Assembly (NCBI GenBank): GCA_903910215.1
Contig: CAIVYV010000264.1
Coordinates: 1-18,384 of the forward strand
DNA from: an uncultured Pseudomonadota bacterium
GTDB lineage: Bacteria; Pseudomonadota; Gammaproteobacteria; Steroidobacterales; Steroidobacteraceae
Reading direction: 5' to 3'
DNA length: 18,384 bases
The position numbers and the translations under genes were made by a program. Of this stretch, positions 6,133-13,355 are shown one piece after another. The number at the start of each line of letters is the position of its first letter. The first letter of the stretch is position 1. Under the pieces are notes generated by a model. That model was given only the letters and a program-made list of their open reading frames with translations, was not told the DNA's origin and searched no databases.

Positions 6133-8536
6133 ACCTTGCCACTCTAAAGCCGATCGTTTGTGATGAGCCATCCGCGACATCTCGCCATGCGAGACGCAGA
6201 TCACTGTAATTCACGCTGCGCCACGAGCTTCCCTTGACGACCCGTCGGGGTGAATCGGCGGGGCCAAAGGGATCCTGACCACCTCCGTTGGCATCGAACG
6301 AGCTGTACGCATCGTGCACCCATTCAGAGACATTACCCGTCATGTCGAACAGGCCGAGTGTATTCGCTGGGTATTTCCCGGGTGGCGCGACCACGGGATA
6401 TTCGTCCTGCCAGTTCTCCAGTACGCGCGCCATTTCAGCTGCCGCCTCGAGCCCCGCAAGATTGGCTACACCCACAGGTGGAGGCAGATCGTTTCCCCAT
6501 TCGTAACGACGCAGCGGCGAATTCTCGCCTACATAGCGCGCAGCAAACTCCCACTCCGCCTCCGTCGGCAACCGATAACCCGTACCGATGGGCCGACGCA
6601 GAGTCCACTTGCCATCCTTCTTTTCGTAAGCCGGTGGCAAGCCCTCTTGCTCCGAGAGCCAATTGCAATACTCAACCGCATCCGCCCAAGTTACCGAGGT
6701 GACCGGCAGGATATCGAGATCGAGTGTACGTTTACCGATAAACCCCGAGGCATGCGCAGGTCTGAATCGACGAAACTCCCCATTCGTCACTTCTCGCGTC
6801 CCGAGATAGAAGGTTCGCGTGAGCTCGACTCGTCGCGTGAACTCGTTCGCTCGTCGCCCCTGCTCTCGACGTTCACTGCCCAACGCAGCTTTGCCTGTCG
6901 GCATCAGGCGGAGCAAAGTTCCCGTTTCCGATCGAAGCGCCGCCGCGGGCGGCTGCCAATCGGGCGAACGCCCGACGGGAGCCAGTCGATACTCGACACG
7001 ACGGGCTTCGCCATTAGACAAATCGACGCGCAGTGATTGAGATTGCATACCGTTAGCACGCAACTCCAGACGATGCTCGCGAGCAGGCAACCTGAGTGTC
7101 AAAGGCGCACGCCCAAGGCTCGTCGCGCCTTGAAAAATCTCTGCATCACTCGGCTCGCCCTGCAAAGACAGTTCTACCAAGATGGCTTTCAACGAGGGGT
7201 TCCAGTCGACCTTGCCCGATGGCTCGGCAAAGACACGTCGCGAGACCGGCTCGTATCCTTGCAACACCACCAGCAACTCGTGCTCAACGCCTGGCGCCAA
7301 GTCCACCTGCAACGGCGTCTTGCCTCGATAGACGCCGCCGACGGTCACATCCGCACCCGACGGTGTCGAGCGAATTCGCGCAGTAGCATCAGGCGCCCCC
7401 AACTCGATCGGTCCGATACGCAGCGTTTCTCCCGCCTTGACGAGAACGACGCTGCGCCAAGGCTTAGCGGTAGCGGCAGCAATCTCTAGGCGATGCACAC
7501 CTGCCGGCAGATCGACGACGCGCGGTAGCGGTACAGGAGGCTCGTCGTTGATTCGCAAGGTGGCAGCCGCGCGATCTGCTGCAACGTCAATCTTCCCCCA
7601 CGACGACTGCAACGTGGCGACCAGCAATTGCCTCTTGCCTAGCCCATCGATCTCAAGCGACTGAACATAATCGAGGTATCGATCCGCCTTGAGCATTAGT
7701 GTCTTGGTTCCCGCCGCGATCTGCAATTCACCCGGCACCCGACCCACCTCAACACCATCGACGTACGCGACGGCGGCTACGCCACCGGTATCGACCTCAA
7801 GGACGCCCGGCAACGGCTCTAATCGAAACTCCAGTTTCAGTATCGAGTCACGCTGGATATCGATCTCACGCTCGATGCTGCGATATCCCTCAGCAACAAC
7901 CTGAATTTGGCGCTTCCCCGGCAATGCAAACACACTGTTACCGGATGACCAGTCGGGACCATCTACGTTCACAGATGCACCGACAGGCTCGACTTCGATT
8001 TCGATACGCTCGAATTGGAATAACAACGCGAGTGACCCGAGCATGACCGCGCCTAAAGCGAGCAAGAGCCACCATGATCGAAGACTGCGCGAGTCCGTTG
8101 CCGCTTGGGGTGAAGACGTCTTTGCCGACGACACCGCAGTGACTCTGATTGGTACATCCTGCTGGTCTTGGTCGTCAAAGACGCTCGATGTGGAGCGCAA
8201 CGGCGCGATTGTTTGATTTCCCTCGAGGTGACGGATCGACAAAGACAGCGATCCCGTGTCATAGGAAAAAACGATTCGCGTATCGCCGACAACCAAGACG
8301 GAGCCCGTTTGTACGACGCGAATGGCACCCTTTTCGAGATTTTGCCCATCGATCAGCAAGGTCGTGGGCGTCAAAGTCTCCAAATAAACAGCTTCACCTT
8401 CGGCAAAGAGACGAACTCTCTCGTCATCGCCAAAGCCAGGGACCCGGATTTCACAATCACTCGTCGAGCCGATCAGTAGCGGCAACTGCATTGAGCGATT
8501 GCCCGCAGGCTCGTGCACCAACACACTGGTGATCAC
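6122..8536 (-). CDS. FHA-like / transmembrane / PEGA-repeat / SUMF1-like fusion protein
   Basis: 804 residues. Residues ~1-100 fold like an FHA domain (LPLLIGSTSDCEIRV, LLIDGQNL, GSVLVVGDTRIVF) but lack the Arg of the GR motif and the SxxH motif, so phosphothreonine binding is doubtful. A TM helix at ~154-173 follows a linker. Residues ~178-520 hold about five PEGA-type beta repeats, the clearest being RIRSTPSGADVTVGGVYRG...LAPGVEHELLVVLQGYE (388-430). The SUMF1/FGE-like domain spans ~540-804: LGTREVTNGEFRRF, PVTSVTWADAVEYCNWLS, YRLPTEAEWEFAAR, GLFDMTGNVSEWVHD, VKGSSWRS and GFRVAR. The late cysteines of true formylglycine-generating enzymes are absent (SVNYSDLRLAWRD in that region), so it is probably a binding module rather than an oxidase. 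Expected topology is FHA inside, PEGA and SUMF1 in the periplasm. The GTG start overlaps the kinase stop as GTGA. Confidence 0.92.
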   Translation of the reverse strand: MITSVLVHEPAGNRSMQLPLLIGSTSDCEIRVPGFGDDERVRLFAEGEAVYLETLTPTTLLIDGQNLEKGAIRVVQTGSVLVVGDTRIVFSYDTGSLSLSIRHLEGNQTIAPLRSTSSVFDDQDQQDVPIRVTAVSSAKTSSPQAATDSRSLRSWWLLLALGAVMLGSLALLFQFERIEIEVEPVGASVNVDGPDWSSGNSVFALPGKRQIQVVAEGYRSIEREIDIQRDSILKLEFRLEPLPGVLEVDTGGVAAVAYVDGVEVGRVPGELQIAAGTKTLMLKADRYLDYVQSLEIDGLGKRQLLVATLQSSWGKIDVAADRAAATLRINDEPPVPLPRVVDLPAGVHRLEIAAATAKPWRSVVLVKAGETLRIGPIELGAPDATARIRSTPSGADVTVGGVYRGKTPLQVDLAPGVEHELLVVLQGYEPVSRRVFAEPSGKVDWNPSLKAILVELSLQGEPSDAEIFQGATSLGRAPLTLRLPAREHRLELRANGMQSQSLRVDLSNGEARRVEYRLAPVGRSPDWQPPAAALRSETGTLLRLMPTGKAALGSERREQGRRANEFTRRVELTRTFYLGTREVTNGEFRRFRPAHASGFIGKRTLDLDILPVTSVTWADAVEYCNWLSEQEGLPPAYEKKDGKWTLRRPIGTGYRLPTEAEWEFAARYVGENSPLRRYEWGNDLPPPVGVANLAGLEAAAEMARVLENWQDEYPVVAPPGKYPANTLGLFDMTGNVSEWVHDAYSSFDANGGGQDPFGPADSPRRVVKGSSWRSVNYSDLRLAWRDVADGSSQTIGFRVARYAE

Positions 8537-10770
8537 GAAATCACCTCCGTACAGCGCACGTCGACTACGACTTGCGGCTCGTTCGGCGTCACGTTGATCT
8601 CGCGACGCACGTCGCGGAACCCTTCGCGAGTACCCACGACAACATATCGGCCGGGCTTCAGCTGCAACTCTTTACGAGTGAATGTGCCGAAGATACCGAT
8701 CCGCTGTACCACGATCCGAGTCTGCCCGTCTGACTGGAACACGGTTTTGATCGGCTTGTCGTAAATCTGCAATGCGGTGTTCAATTGCTCGACTTGACTG
8801 CGCAATACTGGAGCGTCGCCCTTCACTCTGGCCGCTTCCGCTAACAAACGCTCGGCTTCACGGCGCACTTCAGGAGCCGACAATCGCGCTGGCGTGCCGA
8901 TCAAGCCATCGAGCCGTCGAGATAGCTCGGCTCGCGGCACCACTCGATTTCGCCCCGAACGCGCGAACTCGAGACTGCGATCCTTCGCAAGCAAGCCTTC
9001 ATACGCCTTGAGCGCGTCGCCCCAGTTCTCCGCCTGCTCGAGCTCGCGGATGCGATTTCGCTCTTCCTGTAGATCTGATCGCTCACCGACGGCAGCAAGT
9101 TCCGCCTGCAAGGCGCCGATCTCGGCACCGTCGCTCCGCAAAGCGCGTGCGCGTGATAACGCATCACGCGCTGCCTCGGATCGGCCAGCGCGCAGTGCAG
9201 CAAGCGACTCGCCAATAGCCGCGGCATATCGATCAGAACTTAACGCACGGCGAGCGCGCGCCGCACCATCACGCGCCCTCGCATTTTCTGCATCGACGCG
9301 GAGCACTTGCTCATATAGAGTGAGCGCTCGCAAATTATCGTAAGCCAATTGCGCGGTCTCGGCTTCCACCAAAGCTGGCAAGAGCGGACCCAGAGCCACG
9401 ATGCGAGCAAGTCCGCGTATCGCGGGCGCATGTTCGGGGTCGATCAACAAAGCCCGCTCCAGAGACTGGCGCGCAATCTCCAAACGACCATCGTCGATCG
9501 CCATGTTGGCTGTATCAAGCAGCTTGGCTAGCGTGGCGGGACGTTCGTTAGCGACGCGAGTCAGACGTTGCATCGCCAAGCCGAGTCTATCGAGCGCCAA
9601 AGATAAATCTCGCGCTGAAGAAGCAGCAAGCGCTAACTCGCCCATTGATTTAGCAGCACCAAACGACTCGCCACCCCACACACCGGCCGCTTGCGAGTCG
9701 AGCTCTTCGAGGGCGCGCGAGAATTCGATGTAACGCTCATTGAACAGGGCTTGTTGTTGCTTCTCTTCCTCACTGATGATCGACGCAGGCTCAGCGGTCA
9801 CAGCCGGGCTACTGCGACTCACCGACACGTCGCTCACGCCGGGCGCCAAACGCGGCAAAACCCAGAAGGTGGCCGCGAGCAGCCCCACGCTGGCGACCCC
9901 AGCAACCCAAGGCAGCCAGGCGCGACGCGCACTGGTTACCGCGAGGGGCGGTTCGATCCGCATCGATTCGACACGAATTGCTCGGATACTCTCTGGAGAG
10001 CGAGTCAACGTCACCAAGTCCTCGCGCAACTCGCGCGCGGTAGCGGGCCGTAGCAAAGGATCCGCCGAAAGACAGCGCTGCAACAACGCATGCAAAACGG
10101 GCGGTACTGGGTGAACAGGCTTCAGTGCGGGGACTTGGTACTCTGTCGCGCTAGGCTTGGTTGGGAAATACGGCGGATAAGCGGATAGGAGCTCATAACT
10201 CAGCGCACCGAGCCCATAGATATCGTCAAGGATCGACGGCTCCAAATCTTGGCGTTGTTGTGGACTCGCGCTGAACGGTGAACCCATCGCTCCGGGTGGT
10301 GCCATTCCGTCGATCGCAGCGATTTCGAAATCAGTCAACCGAATATGGCCTGCGAAATCAAGCAGCACGTTAGAAGGCTTCAAGTCACGATGAATGATGC
10401 CGCGTGAGTGCAAGTGATCGAGTACATCGCAAAGCTCGATCAACAACGGCACGATCTGGGTATAGGCTTTACCTCGCAGGGGTCGAAGGTCACCCGCGGC
10501 AAGCGGCATCGGCAAAACCATCACCGACTCATCACGTGCGGGCTCGTCGAAACGAAGGACACCTGGGTGATCAAGCCGTTGCGAGATCGAACACTCGCGC
10601 TGCAAACTCTCCCAACGCGCCGCGTCTTCACCCGTAGCAACTTTCAGAGCCGCCTGTGTGCCGCGACTTTCATCGAGAGCGCGCCAGATCTCGAAGCGAC
10701 CACCCTGAGCAAGTGGCTCGAGCAGCACGAACCGATCGATGAGCTTATGGCCCTTTACGAGTGCGATCAC
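8533..10770 (-). CDS. Transmembrane Ser/Thr-kinase-like protein with TPR-like helices and PEGA-like C-terminus
   Basis: 745 residues from the GTG at 10770. Kinase domain ~10-255: the Lys of AALKVA (43), Glu59 of the C helix, HRDLKPSN (127-134) and DIYGLGALSYELL are intact. The Gly-rich loop reads LAQGGRFEIWRA, with two of three glycines replaced. DFG is DFE (147-149) and APE is SPQ. Activity is therefore possible but not assured. A TM helix lies at ~284-308. The following ~330-670 is Ala/Leu/Arg-rich helical sequence with TPR-like units (IARQSLERALLIDPEHAPA, LTLYEQVLRVDAENARA). Residues ~685-729 are a PEGA-like beta module (LKPGRYVVVGTREGFRDVRRE). The TTG two codons earlier sits almost on the GGGG ribosome site, so GTG at 10770 is preferred. 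Topology: kinase inside, TPR and PEGA outside. Likely the control kinase of the operon. Confidence 0.9.
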   Translation of the reverse strand: MIALVKGHKLIDRFVLLEPLAQGGRFEIWRALDESRGTQAALKVATGEDAARWESLQRECSISQRLDHPGVLRFDEPARDESVMVLPMPLAAGDLRPLRGKAYTQIVPLLIELCDVLDHLHSRGIIHRDLKPSNVLLDFAGHIRLTDFEIAAIDGMAPPGAMGSPFSASPQQRQDLEPSILDDIYGLGALSYELLSAYPPYFPTKPSATEYQVPALKPVHPVPPVLHALLQRCLSADPLLRPATARELREDLVTLTRSPESIRAIRVESMRIEPPLAVTSARRAWLPWVAGVASVGLLAATFWVLPRLAPGVSDVSVSRSSPAVTAEPASIISEEEKQQQALFNERYIEFSRALEELDSQAAGVWGGESFGAAKSMGELALAASSARDLSLALDRLGLAMQRLTRVANERPATLAKLLDTANMAIDDGRLEIARQSLERALLIDPEHAPAIRGLARIVALGPLLPALVEAETAQLAYDNLRALTLYEQVLRVDAENARARDGAARARRALSSDRYAAAIGESLAALRAGRSEAARDALSRARALRSDGAEIGALQAELAAVGERSDLQEERNRIRELEQAENWGDALKAYEGLLAKDRSLEFARSGRNRVVPRAELSRRLDGLIGTPARLSAPEVRREAERLLAEAARVKGDAPVLRSQVEQLNTALQIYDKPIKTVFQSDGQTRIVVQRIGIFGTFTRKELQLKPGRYVVVGTREGFRDVRREINVTPNEPQVVVDVRCTEVIS
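8543..8548 (-). promoter_or_regulatory. Strong ribosome binding site for the PEGA/SUMF1 fusion
   Basis: The minus strand reads GGAGGT followed by GATTTC and then the GTG start at 8536. A near-consensus site at six-base spacing supports GTG as the true start and the 4-base overlap with the kinase gene. Confidence 0.75.
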
Positions 10771-10777
10771 GTCCAAG

Positions 10778-10781
10778 CCCC
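10778..10781 (-). promoter_or_regulatory. Ribosome binding site deciding the kinase start
   Basis: The minus strand reads GAGCGGGG, then seven bases, then GTG at 10770. The in-frame TTG at 10776 would be only one base from it. This supports the GTG start and a 13-base gap to the upstream lipoprotein gene. Confidence 0.5.
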
Positions 10782-10783
10782 GC

Positions 10784-12007
10784 TCAAGGATTGGGTGCGG
10801 GCAAATTTTCTTCCCGGTAGATCGCAGCGAGCAGGCGACGCCACTCGCGGTACTGCTCCTCGGCAGTACCGGCCAATTTCAGGGTACGCCCCTCGACCTC
10901 GATAGTTTGTGCGGCAGCTTCGCTGCTGAAGCTGGTAGCTAATTCCTTGACTTCCTGAGCTGCAACTTTCGCATCAGAAAACTTTTGGATACCCGACATC
11001 ACAGCCGCTACGCCACCCACGGCACCGGCTGTCCGAACAGCGCTGTCGATACGCCGGCAGTTGTAGTCCGTCGAAGCACAATTACTTCCAGCAAAAATAC
11101 TCCCGAGAACGGCAGCCGCACCGAGAGCCGTGCGAGTCATAGCTTGGGTACGGGCTTTGTCTTCACGCTCTATCGCCTCACGGCTCGTACGGCGGAAACT
11201 CCCGTAAGGATCGAAGAGCTGATCCGAAAATTCCTGGGTGTAACCGTCAAGCGTATCGATGACTGCAGCATCACGCTCTCGGATCTTAGTTATACGCACT
11301 ACCGCCGGATCATCCGTTGCGGGCAGCCGCGTCAGACGATAGCGCCCATCGGCCGACTTCTGCAGATAGCCATCGAAAGAGCGCGGGTCGAGGTCTTGGG
11401 CAAAGCGCAATTGAGCAATATGGCGCAACTCGCGCTTCTCAACCGCCGTCAATTCATCGCGCGCTGTGACGAGGTCATTGGCAATCTGCGAATAGACGTT
11501 CTGGAATGGATCGCGAGCGCGCAAGGACGCATCGGTCTTGTACGCGCCGAGGTCGGCATCGCTCGAATAAACGCGATCTTTGATCCAGATCCGCCCCGAT
11601 GCATCGGTCGCCGTGATCGCAAGCTCAAGACGAGAGCCGGTCGACTCGACGATTCTGCCGGTCACGATCACATCCACGAACTGGACTGCCTCCGGTACGG
11701 CGCGCACAGCACCCCATTGACCAGAAGTTTCTAGCGTAGTCCGCAGACGCATGGGCAGCAGTCGCGATTCGGCAGAACGAACGTCAGGATAGATGCGTCT
11801 CTTGTCGAGCGCCTCTTCGTCGTTAACCAGGTTTGCAGGCACGCCGGGATCAAAATGCCGCAGCGCCACGTTCAGCAGTTCCGCTTCCGGAATCTGCACC
11901 TTCGCCTGCACCGCCTCCAGCTTGGTCAGGGGGCGTGTTTCTTTGACCACGCAACCACTCAACAGGGCCGCAAAGCCCAGCACGACGGCGACGATCATTC
12001 TCTTCAT
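10784..12007 (-). CDS. Predicted lipoprotein with C-terminal glycine-rich hydrophobic hairpin
   Basis: 407 residues from the ATG at 12007. The signal peptide MKRMIVAVVLGFAALLSGC ends in a lipobox LSGC (Cys19), with Val at +2 (outer-membrane type in enterics). Residues ~30-190 show alternating strands and helices (LLNVALRHFDPG, RLRTTLETSGQWGAVRAV, DVIVTGRIVESTG, ELAITATDASGRIWI, YSQIANDLV). This pattern of a TolB-N/CsgG-like small-domain lipoprotein is only a fold impression. Residues ~294-340 are Gly/Ala-rich (RTALGAAAVLGSIFAGS and AGAVGGVAAVMSG) and bracket a Cys310-Cys317 pair, which could form a membrane-inserting glycine-zipper hairpin. A helical tail follows. The frame extends 27 bases further upstream, but a perfect AAGGAG nine bases before 12007 and the signal peptide fix the start. 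It precedes the kinase by 13 bases. Confidence 0.87.
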   Translation of the reverse strand: MKRMIVAVVLGFAALLSGCVVKETRPLTKLEAVQAKVQIPEAELLNVALRHFDPGVPANLVNDEEALDKRRIYPDVRSAESRLLPMRLRTTLETSGQWGAVRAVPEAVQFVDVIVTGRIVESTGSRLELAITATDASGRIWIKDRVYSSDADLGAYKTDASLRARDPFQNVYSQIANDLVTARDELTAVEKRELRHIAQLRFAQDLDPRSFDGYLQKSADGRYRLTRLPATDDPAVVRITKIRERDAAVIDTLDGYTQEFSDQLFDPYGSFRRTSREAIEREDKARTQAMTRTALGAAAVLGSIFAGSNCASTDYNCRRIDSAVRTAGAVGGVAAVMSGIQKFSDAKVAAQEVKELATSFSSEAAAQTIEVEGRTLKLAGTAEEQYREWRRLLAAIYREENLPAPNP

Positions 12008-12016
12008 GCGTTGCTG

Positions 12017-12022
12017 CTCCTT
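12017..12022 (-). promoter_or_regulatory. Ribosome binding site deciding the lipoprotein start at 12007
   Basis: The minus strand reads AAGGAG, then nine bases, then ATG at 12007. It lies inside the longer frame opening at 12034, which is therefore unlikely to be the real start. Confidence 0.75.
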
Positions 12023-12042
12023 AGCTACGCTCATGACCAGCG

Positions 12043-12609
12043 TTACCCGCCCTTGGCGTTACGTTTGTAGTCTTGGTATTCTTTCCAGAGCTTTTCTTTG
12101 AGCTCGGGATCGGTTTCCTGTTCTGCCGCTCGTCGCAACCGTCTTGCAACGATGTCATCGTCGTCGCCAGACTCAACTCCACGATTCGGAGCGCCACTGC
12201 CGGCGCCCACCGCCCCACGATCCTGTCGATCGCCCGCTTGGTTTTCCGATCGACCGGCAGCCATGCCCCGCTCGGAACGAAGATCTCCTTCGCGCGAGCC
12301 AGGTTCGGCTGCGGCACGCCCGGCACCTTCGCTCGCGGCACCTCCGGTTGAAGCCGTACGTAAATCACGCTCGGCAGCGGTTCTTCGTTGCTCCTCCTCG
12401 AGAGTTTTGTCGAACTCGCCAAGCGAGTCATCCAAAGATTTGTCGAGAACTTCGCGACGCTCGTCAGCTGTCGTAGCCTCGCCAGATCCCGATTCGGGTG
12501 TCGGTGAACTCGGCGTCGGCAGACTCGGCGGCTGGTCGACGGGCGGTGTTGCGCATGCCGCGAGCGTCATCGCGACGATGGCGAGTAAGCCGTGTTTCGT
12601 ACGCATCAT
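12043..12609 (-). CDS. Small predicted lipoprotein, low-complexity and highly charged
   Basis: 188 residues. MMRTKHGLLAIVAMTLAAC is a lipoprotein signal peptide with lipobox LAAC (Cys19) and Ala at +2. The mature part starts with a Pro/Ser-rich spacer (PPSLPTPSSPTPESGSG). A charged helix follows (~47-85, including EFDKTLEEEQRRTAAERDL), then a Gly/Ala/Arg/Glu-rich, apparently disordered stretch (~86-150), and a last helix (DDDDIVARRLRRAAEQETDPELKEKLWKEY, split here only in description). This suits a tether or spacer reaching from the outer membrane into the periplasm. Two other frames are also open over this DNA, but only this one has a signal peptide, an AAGGTGA ribosome site (12625-12619) and an ATGA overlap with the upstream gene. 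No family recognised. Confidence 0.8.
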   Translation of the reverse strand: MMRTKHGLLAIVAMTLAACATPPVDQPPSLPTPSSPTPESGSGEATTADERREVLDKSLDDSLGEFDKTLEEEQRRTAAERDLRTASTGGAASEGAGRAAAEPGSREGDLRSERGMAAGRSENQAGDRQDRGAVGAGSGAPNRGVESGDDDDIVARRLRRAAEQETDPELKEKLWKEYQDYKRNAKGG

Positions 12610-13280
12610 GGATTGGCGTCACCTTGAAAAAAATTCTGCAGTTGTTCGGCCAAGCGATCGCAGGCCGTACCCTGCACCCGCGCGATAAATGGCAGCGGCA
12701 CTACGGCACCTACAATCGCCGATGTTCCGGTCACATTTGTCTCAACACTGCCTGCCGATCTCGCCTGTTTCAAATCCCACACGGTAGCCTCGTAGTCCGA
12801 CTCCTTCTCCCACCAACCGAAGCCGATGCAACCGGCTGCGCCGGGCGCAGCCCCGCAAGCCAGACTACCGCCACCATCGGTTCGACGAGTGCCACCGTCC
12901 AACCAAACGAGATAACGCACGCCAGAAGCAGCCACTCTTTCACCGACACCGGGACGCGCCAAAAGTTGCGTGACTGCCTCGGGTCGAGTCGGCGCTGTGC
13001 CGGGCTCAAACCACGGGAACAGCCCGTCGACGAAGTCATTATTGTCCCGCACAGTAATCGGCCGTTCCCCCTTGGTGAGCCCGCGACCGACACAGTCGAT
13101 GAATTCGTCCTCCGCAGCGACCCCCTCTATCTGAGGCTTGGCCAGAATGACCACGGCTTCGCCATCGACGATTTGGGTCGGTAACTCGCGACTCTCCTGA
13201 ATAGTGGCGCTCATGCAACCAGCCAGGGTCAACAGCATTATCGAGGCGAGTAATAAGGAAGCTGAGGCTCGGTGACGCAT
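12606..13280 (-). CDS. Predicted lipoprotein, first gene of the 11-gene operon
   Basis: 224 residues from the second of two adjacent ATGs; the first (13283) adds one Met. Signal peptide with Arg-rich start, hydrophobic core and lipobox LAGC (Cys22), Met at +2. The mature part has an early strand (GEAVVILAKP), then EFIDCVGRGL, a middle part with SGVRYLVWLDGG, a Gly/Cys-rich loop (GSLACGAAPGAAGCIGFGWW), a strand YEATVWDLK and a final helix TACDRLAEQLQNFF. The layout of a VVIL strand, a helix, a VRYLVWL strand and an EATVWDL strand resembles CsgG/FlgO-like or TolB-N-like small domains. This is not a firm family call. Paired cysteines would fit periplasmic disulfides. I find no convincing promoter in the 57 bases upstream, though a weak CATACT-like -10 lies there. 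Confidence 0.82.
   Translation of the reverse strand: MRHRASASLLLASIMLLTLAGCMSATIQESRELPTQIVDGEAVVILAKPQIEGVAAEDEFIDCVGRGLTKGERPITVRDNNDFVDGLFPWFEPGTAPTRPEAVTQLLARPGVGERVAASGVRYLVWLDGGTRRTDGGGSLACGAAPGAAGCIGFGWWEKESDYEATVWDLKQARSAGSVETNVTGTSAIVGAVVPLPFIARVQGTACDRLAEQLQNFFQGDANP
12619..12625 (-). promoter_or_regulatory. Ribosome binding site for the low-complexity lipoprotein
   Basis: The minus strand reads AAGGTGA nine bases before the ATG at 12609. It lies within the last codons of the upstream lipoprotein gene and supports this reading frame over the competing open frames. Confidence 0.6.
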
Positions 13281-13285
13281 CATTT

Positions 13286-13290
13286 CCTCC
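13286..13290 (-). promoter_or_regulatory. Ribosome binding site of the first operon gene
   Basis: The minus strand reads GGAGG, five bases before the second ATG (13280) and only two before the first (13283). Spacing favours the second ATG. Confidence 0.6.
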
Positions 13291-13327
13291 GGCAGATGGC
13301 GAAGTATGCCACGCCGATATGACGGAT

Positions 13328-13355
13328 CAGCCCGCGGATCTCAACTCCCGGGCTG
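13328..13355 (-). terminator. Possible hairpin at the 3' end of the MFS gene
   Basis: CAGCCCG (13328-13334) is complementary to CGGGCTG (13349-13355), and GGA/TCC inside extends the stem past one unpaired base. The hairpin spans the MFS stop codon. No T-run follows on the minus strand, so it is not a standard intrinsic terminator. It may only slow transcription or protect the transcript end. Confidence 0.25.

Noticed and set aside
6314..7036. 240-codon plus-strand open frame opposite the SUMF1 domain
   Set aside because: It lies across a clearly conserved domain on the other strand and has Arg/Ser-rich shadow composition.
6122..8536. True formylglycine-generating sulfatase activator
   Set aside because: The late active-site cysteines are missing and no sulfatase gene is in the window.
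10985..11734. 249-codon plus-strand open frame opposite a lipoprotein gene
   Set aside because: It is a complement-strand shadow: Arg/His/Thr-rich, no ribosome site, no recognisable domain, fully inside a well-supported gene.
12021..12431. Open frame of 136 codons overlapping the small lipoprotein gene on the same strand
   Set aside because: No signal peptide, no ribosome site, Arg/Pro-rich shadow composition; the frame at 12043-12609 has lipobox, ribosome site and ATGA overlap.
12098..13184. Two plus-strand open frames (12098-12688 and 12498-13184) opposite the lipoprotein genes
   Set aside because: They overlap each other, look like shadows of GC-rich coding sequence and have no domain or signal peptide.
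1064..13283. Zorya-type anti-phage defence (ZorA/ZorB are MotA- and ExbD/MotB-like)
   Set aside because: No OmpA-like domain, helicase or nuclease gene is present, the VWA proteins replace ZorB, and kinase, PEGA and lipoprotein genes are not part of Zorya.
1064..13283. Type VI secretion regulatory cluster (PpkA kinase, FHA, VWA and SUMF1 domains occur there)
   Set aside because: No Tss baseplate, sheath, Hcp, VgrG or ClpV gene is in the window, and the MotA/TolQ channel and ExbD-like VWA helices do not belong to that system.
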